This document shows, in pieces, positions 1 to 5,500 of a stretch of DNA of 8,937 nt (its first letter is position 1; every line of letters begins with the position of its first letter). The stretch covers positions 1 to 8,937 of the forward strand of contig SPBV01000068.1 in assembly GCA_004525885.1 (NCBI GenBank). The letters are read 5' to 3'. Source of the stretch: Nitrosomonadales bacterium (GTDB lineage Bacteria > Pseudomonadota > Gammaproteobacteria > Burkholderiales > Nitrosomonadaceae). A program made the position numbers and the translations under genes. The notes below the pieces were generated by a model that searched no databases, had not been told where the DNA came from, and was given only the letters and a program-made list of their open reading frames with translations.

Positions 1-579
1 CAAACTCCTGAACGAGACAGTCAGCCAGCGCAACCTGCAGTTATATCTAACGAGGAAGCAGAACGGATTCATGTAGATACTGCATCAGAACAAATTTCTA
101 ATGAAGTATCCATGCATTCTTCATCCCATCAAAAAGCTGCAACGAAGCCCGCAGAATTTGAGCTTATACTCCCCGTTAACGTAGCTACTATACATACGGA
201 TAGAATTGCTCCTGAGACGGGATCAGACGTATCTCAAGTTATATCAGATGCGGAAAAATTACCAGGCATAGGAAAACCCATTAAAGAGTCAATAATTTCT
301 TTGGTTATGTCTGCTCCAGTGGCAGAAGTAGAAAAATCAGAAGTGTCATCCGAATCTGAGTCCAAAGGAATTCCGCGGACTCTAATCCCACGTGATGCTA
401 AATCACAGGGTGTGACCGTAAGTGAGTTAATCATGATCGAGACAAAACAAGAAAAAAGAACAACTATGGGTGATGCCAGGGATGAAGATTCAGTGTTGCC
501 AAAGCAGCGGAGAGCAAAATCTAGTAAAACGCCGGCAGCAGAGCATGAGCCATTAGTGCAAATTGAGACACACAAATGA
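1..579 (+). CDS. rne: C-terminal tail of probable ribonuclease E (5' truncated)
   Basis: The frame is open from the first base to TGA at 577-579, giving 193 visible residues with no start needed, so the gene begins upstream of the window. The visible part is a low-complexity, charged, Pro/Ser/Glu-rich sequence with no membrane segment and no enzymatic motif. It finishes with a basic patch (PKQRRAKSSK) and the terminal string LVQIETHK. A disordered, charged tail is typical of the non-catalytic C-terminal half of RNase E, which scaffolds the RNA degradosome. A terminal LVQ(I/V)ET-like ending is one I recall from betaproteobacterial RNase E. The convergent low-molecular-weight phosphatase gene also fits the usual neighbourhood of rne in this class. 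The catalytic S1/DNase-like domains lie outside the window, so the identity is inferred from the tail and context. Any other protein with a long disordered tail remains possible. Internal methionines (for example at 112) are not starts. Confidence 0.55.
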   Translation, partial: QTPERDSQPAQPAVISNEEAERIHVDTASEQISNEVSMHSSSHQKAATKPAEFELILPVNVATIHTDRIAPETGSDVSQVISDAEKLPGIGKPIKESIISLVMSAPVAEVEKSEVSSESESKGIPRTLIPRDAKSQGVTVSELIMIETKQEKRTTMGDARDEDSVLPKQRRAKSSKTPAAEHEPLVQIETHK

Positions 580-599
580 AGAAATAATCAGAATTAAGA

Positions 600-636
600 A
601 AATATAAAGCAGTGGTTCCATTCCTGCTTTATATTT
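600..636. terminator. Perfect 13-bp stem-loop between convergent genes, probable bidirectional terminator
   Basis: AAATATAAAGCAG (600-612) is followed after an 11-nt loop by its exact reverse complement CTGCTTTATATTT (624-636). The stem has a GCAG/CTGC base next to the loop and an A/T-rich outer half. Either strand therefore gives a hairpin ending in a short, interrupted U-run. It begins 20 bp after the stop of the probable rne and lies beyond the 3' end of the minus-strand phosphatase gene, where a shared terminator is expected. The U-tract is weak, so efficiency is uncertain. Confidence 0.6.
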
Positions 637-657
637 AGACAAAATTGGTCTTTGTCT
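637..657. terminator. Second stem-loop, directly abutting the first
   Basis: AGACAAA (637-643) and its exact reverse complement TTTGTCT (651-657) enclose a 7-nt loop, starting one base after the previous hairpin ends. It is 19 bp from the stop codon of the minus-strand phosphatase gene, so it is the first structure that transcript would form. In the minus direction no T-run follows it immediately, so it may act with the 600-636 hairpin or as a 3'-end stabiliser rather than alone. Confidence 0.4.
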
Positions 658-676
658 GGTCACATATGCAGATTTT

Positions 677-1165
677 TTAGCTCTTTTTACAAATGTGGTG
701 AAGAAACTCTTGCCCCGCATCTTCTATCATATTCAATACTTCTTCAAAACCCAGATGGCCACCAAAATAGGGATCAGGCACTTCTTCGTATTCGGGAAAT
801 TTCTTACTATACTGCATTAGCATTCCGAGTTTATATTTTTGCTTTGGTGGGCAGAGCTTATTGAGTATGGCGAAATTCTGCTTATCCATCGCTAGAATAT
901 GGTGAAAAGTGTTGAAATCATTTGCATGGAGTTGGCGAGCAATTAATCCTTTCATATCATAGCCATGTTGTTCCGCTGTATTCTGTGCTCTTCCATCTGG
1001 ACGTTCACCAGTATGAAAATCATGAGTACCAGCAGAATCTATGAGAATTATTTTCTCAAAACCTGCAACTTTAACTTGGTGTCTAAATACCACTTCTGCT
1101 GTGGGTGAACGACAAATATTTCCCATGCAGATAAAAAGAACCTTGATTTTTATATCGTCGTTCAA
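677..1165 (-). CDS. Low-molecular-weight protein-tyrosine phosphatase
   Basis: A 162-residue cytoplasmic enzyme of the low-molecular-weight phosphotyrosine phosphatase family, which hydrolyses phosphotyrosine through a cysteinyl-phosphate intermediate. The N-terminal P-loop is intact: C13-M-G-N-I-C-R19-S20-P, matching the CX5R(S/T) signature with nucleophile Cys13 and Arg19. The general-acid motif DPYF is at 131-134 (Asp131). Length is normal for the family (about 150-165). The start appears to be TTG at 1165: an in-frame stop lies six codons upstream, the only other near-start codons are ATA/ATT, and the next methionine (Met14) falls inside the catalytic loop. No Shine-Dalgarno sequence is visible. 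It is the last gene of a minus-strand run, 61 bp after the sugar-phosphate mutase. Bacterial members often act on tyrosine kinases controlling capsule or exopolysaccharide (Wzb/Etp type). The neighbouring mutase makes that role plausible here, but no kinase is in view, and the arsenate-reductase-like branch cannot be wholly excluded. Confidence 0.9.
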   Translation of the reverse strand: MNDDIKIKVLFICMGNICRSPTAEVVFRHQVKVAGFEKIILIDSAGTHDFHTGERPDGRAQNTAEQHGYDMKGLIARQLHANDFNTFHHILAMDKQNFAILNKLCPPKQKYKLGMLMQYSKKFPEYEEVPDPYFGGHLGFEEVLNMIEDAGQEFLHHICKKS

Positions 1166-1181
1166 TTTTATTGAATTAATT

Positions 1182-1216
1182 CAGTACGTAATCATATTTA
1201 TTAATATGTAATACTG
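1182..1216. repeat. Imperfect inverted repeat between the mutase and phosphatase genes
   Basis: CATATT (1193-1198) and AATATG (1203-1208) form a 6-bp stem with a 4-nt loop. It is flanked by a second arm pair, CAGTA (1182-1186) and TACTG (1212-1216), with an unequal internal loop. No T-run follows in the minus direction, so it is a poor terminator for the mutase gene. It could be an intercistronic mRNA structure or a protein site. The region is very AT-rich, so chance is a real possibility. Confidence 0.3.
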
Positions 1217-1219
1217 TAT
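1191..1219 (-). promoter_or_regulatory. Weak sigma70-like promoter candidate ahead of the phosphatase gene
   Basis: On the minus strand, TATGAT (1196-1191) is a 5/6 match to the -10 consensus. It is preceded after 17 bp by ATACAG (1219-1214), only a 3/6 match to the -35. Predicted initiation would fall about 20 nt before the TTG codon. The phosphatase may equally be transcribed by read-through from the mutase gene. Confidence 0.2.
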
Positions 1220-1226
1220 CAGTTTA

Positions 1227-2603
1227 TTAAAACGGTAACGTTGCATTTGGTTTAGCTTGCAGGATAGCTTTACGGAAATCGTCTTGGATCCGTTTTAATG
1301 CTATCTCATCATCTGCCTCAAATCGCAGTACAACCACTGGTGTAGTATTGGAGGATCGCGCTAGGCCAAACCCATCTTTATATTCTACCCGTATCCCATC
1401 AATCGTTATTACTCGTTCCGAGTTATCAAAGCGTGCGGTTTTCTGTAGCTGAGCGACCAGTGCATAATTTTCACCTTCCTTAAGCTTAATTTGTAGCTCT
1501 GGCGTATTGATTGTATCTGGAATCGAATTTAAAGTAGCACTACTGTCTTCTTGACGGCTAAGTAATTCTAGTAAACGTGCACCTGCATAAAGGCCATCGT
1601 CAAATCCATACCAGCGTTCTTTGAAAAAAATATGCCCACTCATTTCGCCTGCCAATAGGGCGCCAGTTTCTTTCAGCTTACCTTTTATAAATGAATGACC
1701 AGTTTTCCACATTATCGGTTTACCACCGTGACGCTCAATCCATGGCGCTAAGTTACGTGTACATTTCACATCAAAAATGATTTGTCCACCAGGGTTTCTT
1801 GATAGGACATCGGCAGCAAATAACATTAACTGGCGATCTGGATAAATAATGTTACCGTTTTTCGTAACAATGCCTAAACGATCGCCATCGCCGTCAAAGG
1901 CAAGCCCTATTTCTGCATCGGTTGTGTTGAGTGCATGGATTACATCCCGTAGGTTTCCAGGAACTGATGGGTCGGGGTGATGATTGGGAAAAGTTCCATC
2001 TACATCACAAAAGATCTCAATGACTTCACATCCAAGTCTTCGGTATAGAGTTGGCGCAAAAGCACCAGCCACGCCATTGCCGCAGTCAACGATAATTTTC
2101 ATCGGGCGCTGCAGTGCGATATCATCGGTAATACGTTTTAGATACATTTCGGCTATGTCTTGTTTGCTGTAATTACCATTACCACTAACTAAGTCATTCT
2201 TCTCAATCCGTTCACGTAAATTTTGAATCGATTCAGCCGCTAATGTTTCACCATTTAGCACAATTTTAAGTCCATTGTAATCTGGCGGATTGTGACTACC
2301 AGTAACCATTACACCAGAGTAACCACATAACTCGTGGGCTGCTAGATAGAGCATTGGTGTGGCAACCATTCCTACATCTATTACGTTAATACCGCTGACC
2401 TGCAAGCCTTCTGCAAGAGCTTGTGATAGTTCCAAGCCGGAAAGTCTGCCGTCACGTCCTATTGCTATTGATGTAAGGCCACGAGCTCTTGCTTCAGAGC
2501 CAATGGAGTGGCCAATAGCTTTGATAATGTCTGTGGTTAAGGTTTTGCCAACAATACCGCGTATGTCGTAGGCTTTAAAAATTTCATGAGGAAGTTTGTT
2601 CAT
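1227..2603 (-). CDS. algC: Phosphomannomutase/phosphoglucomutase (AlgC type)
   Basis: A 458-residue alpha-D-phosphohexomutase interconverting hexose 6-phosphate and 1-phosphate (mannose and glucose), supplying GDP-mannose and UDP-glucose for LPS, exopolysaccharide and glycogen-type pathways. All four active-site loops are visible in order: the phosphoserine loop TGSHNPPDYNG with Ser103; the metal loop DGDGDR with Asp237, Asp239 and Asp241; the sugar-specificity loop GEMSGH at 319-324; and the phosphate-binding loop RSSNTTP at 416-422. Spacing and length match Pseudomonas AlgC closely. I place the start at ATG 2603 (MNKLPHEIFKAYDIRG), because family members begin just before the EIFKAYDIRG block. 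A TTG seven codons upstream (2624) would add an unconserved extension, and neither start has a good Shine-Dalgarno. It lies 116 bp after the zinc-finger gene and 61 bp before the phosphatase gene, all on the same strand. The dual-specificity mutase assignment is firm at family level; the preferred sugar is not readable from sequence. Confidence 0.93.
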   Translation of the reverse strand: MNKLPHEIFKAYDIRGIVGKTLTTDIIKAIGHSIGSEARARGLTSIAIGRDGRLSGLELSQALAEGLQVSGINVIDVGMVATPMLYLAAHELCGYSGVMVTGSHNPPDYNGLKIVLNGETLAAESIQNLRERIEKNDLVSGNGNYSKQDIAEMYLKRITDDIALQRPMKIIVDCGNGVAGAFAPTLYRRLGCEVIEIFCDVDGTFPNHHPDPSVPGNLRDVIHALNTTDAEIGLAFDGDGDRLGIVTKNGNIIYPDRQLMLFAADVLSRNPGGQIIFDVKCTRNLAPWIERHGGKPIMWKTGHSFIKGKLKETGALLAGEMSGHIFFKERWYGFDDGLYAGARLLELLSRQEDSSATLNSIPDTINTPELQIKLKEGENYALVAQLQKTARFDNSERVITIDGIRVEYKDGFGLARSSNTTPVVVLRFEADDEIALKRIQDDFRKAILQAKPNATLPF

Positions 2604-2656
2604 AGTAGAATCTGTAATATTCAAAATTTAAATACTGTGGTATCGAGATTTGTACG

Positions 2657-2677
2657 AGTGCCTCTGTTAGAAGCACT
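2657..2677. repeat. Stem-loop in the gap between the zinc-finger and mutase genes
   Basis: AGTGC (2657-2661) pairs with GCACT (2673-2677), and inside it TCT (2663-2665) pairs with AGA (2669-2671). The result is a stem of 5 and 3 bp broken by one C/A mismatch, with a GTT loop. In the transcribed (minus) direction no T-run follows, so intrinsic termination is unlikely. It may be an intercistronic processing or attenuation structure in the otherwise featureless 116-bp gap (2604-2719). Confidence 0.3.
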
Positions 2678-2719
2678 GATTTCTTTATTTAATGCAGTTC
2701 ATAAATACGAGTAAATAGA

Positions 2720-2926
2720 CTATGGATGTTTCTTCGATACTTTTCCTTTGATGGCATAAAGTGTGCCGCAATAGGGGCATAAAGCTTCGCCAGTATCTTC
2801 GATTGGAAGAAATACACGAGGATGTGAGTTCCACAACATCATTGACGGTGTCGGGCAGTGTAGAGGTAGATCCTCCACAGTAATTTCTATCCGACATTGC
2901 TTATTATCGATGGTGAGATTCTGCAT
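2720..2926 (-). CDS. Small CHCC-type zinc-finger protein
   Basis: A 68-residue protein consisting almost entirely of one zf-CHCC domain. The likely zinc ligands are Cys24 (in LPLHCP), His35 (in NSHPRVF) and Cys50 and Cys53 (in LCPYCG), with the typical linking segment FLPIEDTGEA. The family is related to the C-terminal domain of the mitochondrial complex I accessory subunit NDUFS6. In proteobacteria its function is not established. I chose ATG at 2926, preceded on the minus strand by a weak Shine-Dalgarno-like GTGGA about seven bases upstream. A TTG 13 codons earlier (2965) would overlap the end of ilvE and adds no conserved sequence. It starts 20 bp after the ilvE stop, so the two are very probably co-transcribed. 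That pairing is common in betaproteobacteria as I recall. No signal peptide or membrane segment is present. Confidence 0.88.
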   Translation of the reverse strand: MQNLTIDNKQCRIEITVEDLPLHCPTPSMMLWNSHPRVFLPIEDTGEALCPYCGTLYAIKGKVSKKHP

Positions 2927-2946
2927 AATTAATCCACTAGGCCTAA

Positions 2947-3867
2947 TCAAATGTATGTAAGCCAATTGGCATGATTGCTAGATTTTCCTTGTACACAGTC
3001 AAAAAACATAGTCTGTAATCTGGTTGTAATTGGACCGCGTTTGCCACTACCAATGATACGATTATCAAGCTCACGAATAGGTGTGACTTCTGCAGCAGTG
3101 CCTGTGAAAAAGGCTTCATTGGCACAATAAACCTCGTCACGGGTTATGCGTTTTTCGATTACTGGAATACCGATCTCTTCGGCAAGTTCGATGATAGAGG
3201 CGCGAGTAATCCCTTCCAAACAAGAAGTCATGTCAGGAGTGTATATTTTATCGTGATTGATAATAAAAATATTTTCACCTGATCCTTCTGCGACATAGCC
3301 ATTCACATCTAAGAGCAGTGCTTCATCGTAACCATCGTGAGCCACTTCTTGATGAGCAAGTATCGAGTTGGCATACGTAGTAACTGATTTAGCTCGGCAC
3401 ATATTAACATTGACGTGGTGTCGAGTGAACGACGAGGTTTTGACCCGAATACCTTTCTCAAGGGCATCTATACCAAGATATGTACCCCATGGCCAAGCTG
3501 CGACAGCCACATGTACCGAGAGTTTTTTTGCAGAAATTCCCATGTCCTCGGAACCATAGAAGACAATAGGACGAATGTAGCATGATTCCAGTCTATTCTG
3601 TTTTACCACTTCAAGTTGAGCCTCTATTAATGTGGTTTTATCGTATGGTATTTTCATCATGAAAATGTGAGCTGAATTGAATAGTCTGTCAGTGTGCTCC
3701 AAAAGACGAAAGATAGCAGTGCCTTGGCTTGTCTGGTAGGCACGTACACCCTCGAATACTCCCATACCATAGTGCAGGGTGTGAGTAAGTACATGCGTTG
3801 TGGCATTGCGCCAAGGAACCATTTCACCATCGTACCAAATCATGCCATCTCTGTCGGCCATGGACAT
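2947..3867 (-). CDS. ilvE: Branched-chain amino acid aminotransferase
   Basis: A 306-residue class IV PLP-dependent aminotransferase that transfers the amino group between glutamate and the 2-oxo acids of leucine, isoleucine and valine, the last step of their synthesis in the cytoplasm. The catalytic lysine that forms the Schiff base is Lys160 in MCRAKSVTTYANS. The fold-type IV signature EGSGENIF with Glu194 follows, and the later cofactor-phosphate/substrate loop FFTGTAAEVTPI is at 253-264. The N-terminal block HYGMGVFEGVRAY (32-44) is typical of IlvE. Length is normal (E. coli has 309). ATG 3867 is chosen over the in-frame ATG two codons later because GGAGG lies 7 bases upstream of it. It heads the minus-strand cluster and is divergent from the adenylate cyclase across a 345-bp gap. 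D-amino-acid transaminase and aminodeoxychorismate lyase are the class IV alternatives, but the overall match is to IlvE. Confidence 0.95.
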   Translation of the reverse strand: MSMADRDGMIWYDGEMVPWRNATTHVLTHTLHYGMGVFEGVRAYQTSQGTAIFRLLEHTDRLFNSAHIFMMKIPYDKTTLIEAQLEVVKQNRLESCYIRPIVFYGSEDMGISAKKLSVHVAVAAWPWGTYLGIDALEKGIRVKTSSFTRHHVNVNMCRAKSVTTYANSILAHQEVAHDGYDEALLLDVNGYVAEGSGENIFIINHDKIYTPDMTSCLEGITRASIIELAEEIGIPVIEKRITRDEVYCANEAFFTGTAAEVTPIRELDNRIIGSGKRGPITTRLQTMFFDCVQGKSSNHANWLTYI

Positions 3868-3874
3868 TAAGGAG

Positions 3875-3879
3875 CCTCC
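3875..3879 (-). promoter_or_regulatory. Shine-Dalgarno sequence of ilvE
   Basis: GGAGG on the minus strand, seven bases before the ATG at 3867, is the strongest ribosome-binding site in the window. It decides between the first ATG and a second in-frame ATG two codons later. Confidence 0.8.
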
Positions 3880-3906
3880 AAAAGTTTTTTTAAAGATACA
3901 TTCTAA

Positions 3907-3923
3907 CCCATTTTTTATATGGG
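3907..3923 (-). repeat. Hairpin in the ilvE leader
   Basis: CCCAT (3907-3911) and ATGGG (3919-3923) are exact reverse complements around a 7-nt T-rich loop. They lie about 40 bp upstream of the ilvE start. TTCT (3901-3904) and AGAA (3928-3931) could extend the stem after an internal loop. A run of six A/T pairs in the loop also creates a TATAAA string on the minus strand, so the site could be a promoter element rather than an RNA structure. I see no branched-chain-rich leader peptide that would point to attenuation. Confidence 0.3.
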
Positions 3924-3991
3924 AATGAGAACATGGAAAGTTAACAGGATCCAGCTTGATTTTTACATATTATCCAAATAACAAAAAACCC

Positions 3992-4068
3992 TATCTATAT
4001 GATCTTGAATTTAATGTTTCAGAGATAGACTAAAGTTTGCGCAGAGGTTGTCGTAGTGCATATAGATA
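3992..4068. repeat. 10-bp inverted repeat with distant arms
   Basis: TATCTATATG (3992-4001) recurs as its exact reverse complement CATATAGATA (4059-4068), with 57 bp between the arms. It lies in the middle of the ilvE/cyclase divergent region. Related GATAG strings occur at 4024-4028 and 4073-4077. Paired, separated half-sites of this kind can bind a regulator through looping. In AT-rich DNA of this size a 10-bp match is uncommon but not impossible by chance. Confidence 0.4.
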
Positions 4069-4108
4069 AACTGATAGGAATAAACCCATCACAATATACA
4101 CTTTATGG

Positions 4109-4137
4109 TTGTGGCTAAAATACCATTCTAATATTAT
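4109..4137 (+). promoter_or_regulatory. Sigma70-like promoter candidate for the adenylate cyclase
   Basis: TTGTGG (4109-4114, 3/6 match including the key TTG) is separated by exactly 17 bp from TATTAT (4132-4137, 5/6 match). Initiation would fall near 4144, leaving a leader of about 70 nt before the ATG at 4213. The good -10 and ideal spacing make it the best housekeeping promoter on this side of the region. It overlaps the start of the adjacent sigma54-like element closely enough that both are unlikely to be used at once. Confidence 0.4.
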
Positions 4138-4140
4138 CGG

Positions 4141-4156
4141 TGGCACGTTTATTGTA
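4141..4156 (+). promoter_or_regulatory. Sigma54-like -24/-12 element upstream of the adenylate cyclase
   Basis: TGGCACG (4141-4147) followed after four bases by TTGTA (4152-4156) matches the RpoN consensus TGGCACG-N4-TTGCA/T at every position except one: the -12 GC dinucleotide is GT. The spacing of 10 bp between the -24 GG and the -12 dinucleotide is exact. The element lies 57 bp before the cyclase ATG in the correct orientation. The substituted base is one of the most conserved in real sigma54 promoters, so activity is uncertain. No obvious enhancer-binding-protein site was identified, although the inverted repeat at 3992-4068 is at a suitable distance upstream. Confidence 0.35.
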
Positions 4157-4212
4157 AAAACGTATATAGTAACTTAAATCGTTCTTTTCGACCGCAGCAT
4201 TCGGAGAAATTA

Positions 4213-5481
4213 ATGGGTAGTGAAAGTAGAGGATTAGGTAAGGCCTTAGAAACGCGGGCCTACGTATCATCCGACACAGAAGAAACAAAGCTTAAGAAGG
4301 ATCTATTGATTCTTACTTGTGGGTTGATGAACATTGGTGTTGTAGGGTGGTTAGCTATTTACTGGGCCATGGGCATTGAATTTTCTACGACGGTGCCTCT
4401 ATGTTATCAAGTCATTTCTGTTTTATCTCTTGCGTTTTTTCTTGCAACTCGTAACTTTAATGTTTTTCGTATTATCCAATTGAGCCTATTTCTATTTGCT
4501 CCATTTGTTATGCAATGGAGCATAGGTAATTATGTCACTTCTAGTGGCGTGGCACTTTGGGCATTCCTGGCTCCATTGGGGGCGATGTTTCTTTATGGCT
4601 ACCGCGCGTCAGTTCCCTGGTTCACCGCTTACATTATTCTTAATGCGCTATCTGGTTTTTTCGATTACTACTTGATGACTGGTATAGAGAGCGGGGTGCC
4701 GCTGAAGACCATAGCCGTATTCTTTAGTCTCAATTTTGTTGTTGTTTCCACCATTATCTTTATGCTGGTACGGTATTTTGTACGAGATCAAGCTATCATT
4801 AAAAAAAGCTTAGATGAAGAGCATTCTTTACTGCTCTTGGAACAGCAGAAATCCGAGCGCCTATTACTTAACATGTTACCAGCACACATAACGAAGCGAT
4901 TGAAACAGGAGTCCACTACGATTGCAGATGGTCATGCCGACATAACGGTGGCATTCATTGATATCATAAATTTTACACGTCTAACTGAGGAAATGTCTCC
5001 ACAGCAGATGGTAACTTTGCTGAATAACGTATTTTCTAGTTTTGACGCTTTGGTCGAAAAGTACGGTTTGGAGAAAATCAAGACCATGGGTGATGCATAC
5101 ATGGCGGCAGGGGGGCTAAATAATGTGCATTCTGACTATGTTGCTTCTATGGCTGACATGACTTTAGAGATGATAGAGCTAATTACAAAAAAACCAGAAT
5201 TCATAAAGTACAATTTAGGTATTCACGTTGGTATCAGTACTGGGCCACTAGTGGGTGGTGTCATTGGCACCAAGCGTCTCGTATATGATTTGTGGGGTGA
5301 TACAGTAAATATCGCTAGTCGTTTATCCACTTACGGTACTTCGGGAAAAATTCAAGTGGATATTACTACCTATAACCGACTACGCAATCGCTATCAATTT
5401 GACGGCCCACACAAGGTAACAGCCAAGGGTAAAGGAGAGATAACGATTTATTGGCTCGAAGGGCAGAAGGTAGCAACGTAA
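4213..5481 (+). CDS. Membrane-bound class III adenylate cyclase
   Basis: A 422-residue integral membrane enzyme that converts ATP to cAMP. After a short polar N-terminus come about six hydrophobic segments (roughly 31-52, 61-78, 84-101, 110-130, 133-150, 165-189). A helical linker (about 195-233) follows, carrying the typical NMLPAHITKRL motif just before the cyclase homology domain (about 242-415). Catalytic residues are present: metal-binding Asp250 in FIDIINFT and Asp294 in KTMGDAYM; adenine-specifying Lys (288/290 in EKIKTMGD) and Asp359 in VYDLWGD; and transition-state Asn366 and Arg370 in DTVNIASR. The Lys/Asp pair favours ATP over GTP. A single catalytic domain means it must act as a homodimer. 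ATG 4213 follows GGAGA by five bases. It has no HAMP, GAF or CHASE domain, so the six-helix membrane region is the likely sensor or anchor, with unknown input. It is divergent from ilvE and converges on glnE. Confidence 0.92.
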   Translation: MGSESRGLGKALETRAYVSSDTEETKLKKDLLILTCGLMNIGVVGWLAIYWAMGIEFSTTVPLCYQVISVLSLAFFLATRNFNVFRIIQLSLFLFAPFVMQWSIGNYVTSSGVALWAFLAPLGAMFLYGYRASVPWFTAYIILNALSGFFDYYLMTGIESGVPLKTIAVFFSLNFVVVSTIIFMLVRYFVRDQAIIKKSLDEEHSLLLLEQQKSERLLLNMLPAHITKRLKQESTTIADGHADITVAFIDIINFTRLTEEMSPQQMVTLLNNVFSSFDALVEKYGLEKIKTMGDAYMAAGGLNNVHSDYVASMADMTLEMIELITKKPEFIKYNLGIHVGISTGPLVGGVIGTKRLVYDLWGDTVNIASRLSTYGTSGKIQVDITTYNRLRNRYQFDGPHKVTAKGKGEITIYWLEGQKVAT

Positions 5482-5500
5482 GTTTTTATTTTAGATGGTA

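Larger units (their letters stand above)
3868..4212. other. Divergent intergenic region between ilvE and the adenylate cyclase
   Basis: A 345-bp AT-rich stretch with no coding sequence I can support. From left to right it contains the ilvE Shine-Dalgarno, a small hairpin in the ilvE leader (3907-3923), two arms of a 10-bp inverted repeat (3992-4001 and 4059-4068), a sigma70-like promoter (4109-4137) and a sigma54-like element (4141-4156) reading toward the cyclase, and the cyclase Shine-Dalgarno GGAGA (4203-4207). I could not find a convincing -35/-10 pair for ilvE on the minus strand. The best -10-like string is TATAAA inside the leader hairpin, and it has a poor -35. Confidence 0.7.

Noticed and set aside
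652..864. Plus-strand open frame of 70 codons opposite the phosphatase gene
   Set aside because: It is antisense to a clearly identified enzyme, has no recognisable domain and no ribosome-binding site.
1182..1216. Inverted repeat as an intrinsic terminator for the mutase gene
   Set aside because: The stem is short and A/T-rich and no T-run follows it in the minus direction.
2604..2624. A TTG codon seven codons upstream of the mutase ATG as the start
   Set aside because: It adds unconserved residues before the EIFKAYDIRG block and has no better ribosome-binding site than the ATG at 2603.
2927..2965. A TTG start giving the zinc-finger protein 13 extra residues
   Set aside because: The extension overlaps the ilvE coding end, is not part of the family domain, and the ATG at 2926 has a weak Shine-Dalgarno-like sequence.
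3907..3923. The ilvE leader hairpin as an amino-acid attenuator
   Set aside because: No leader peptide rich in Leu/Ile/Val codons and no alternative antiterminator pairing could be seen; kept only as a small hairpin.
5482..5500. A shared terminator between the convergent cyclase and glnE genes
   Set aside because: The 19-bp gap has a T-rich stretch but no inverted repeat; any terminator would have to lie inside the opposing coding region.
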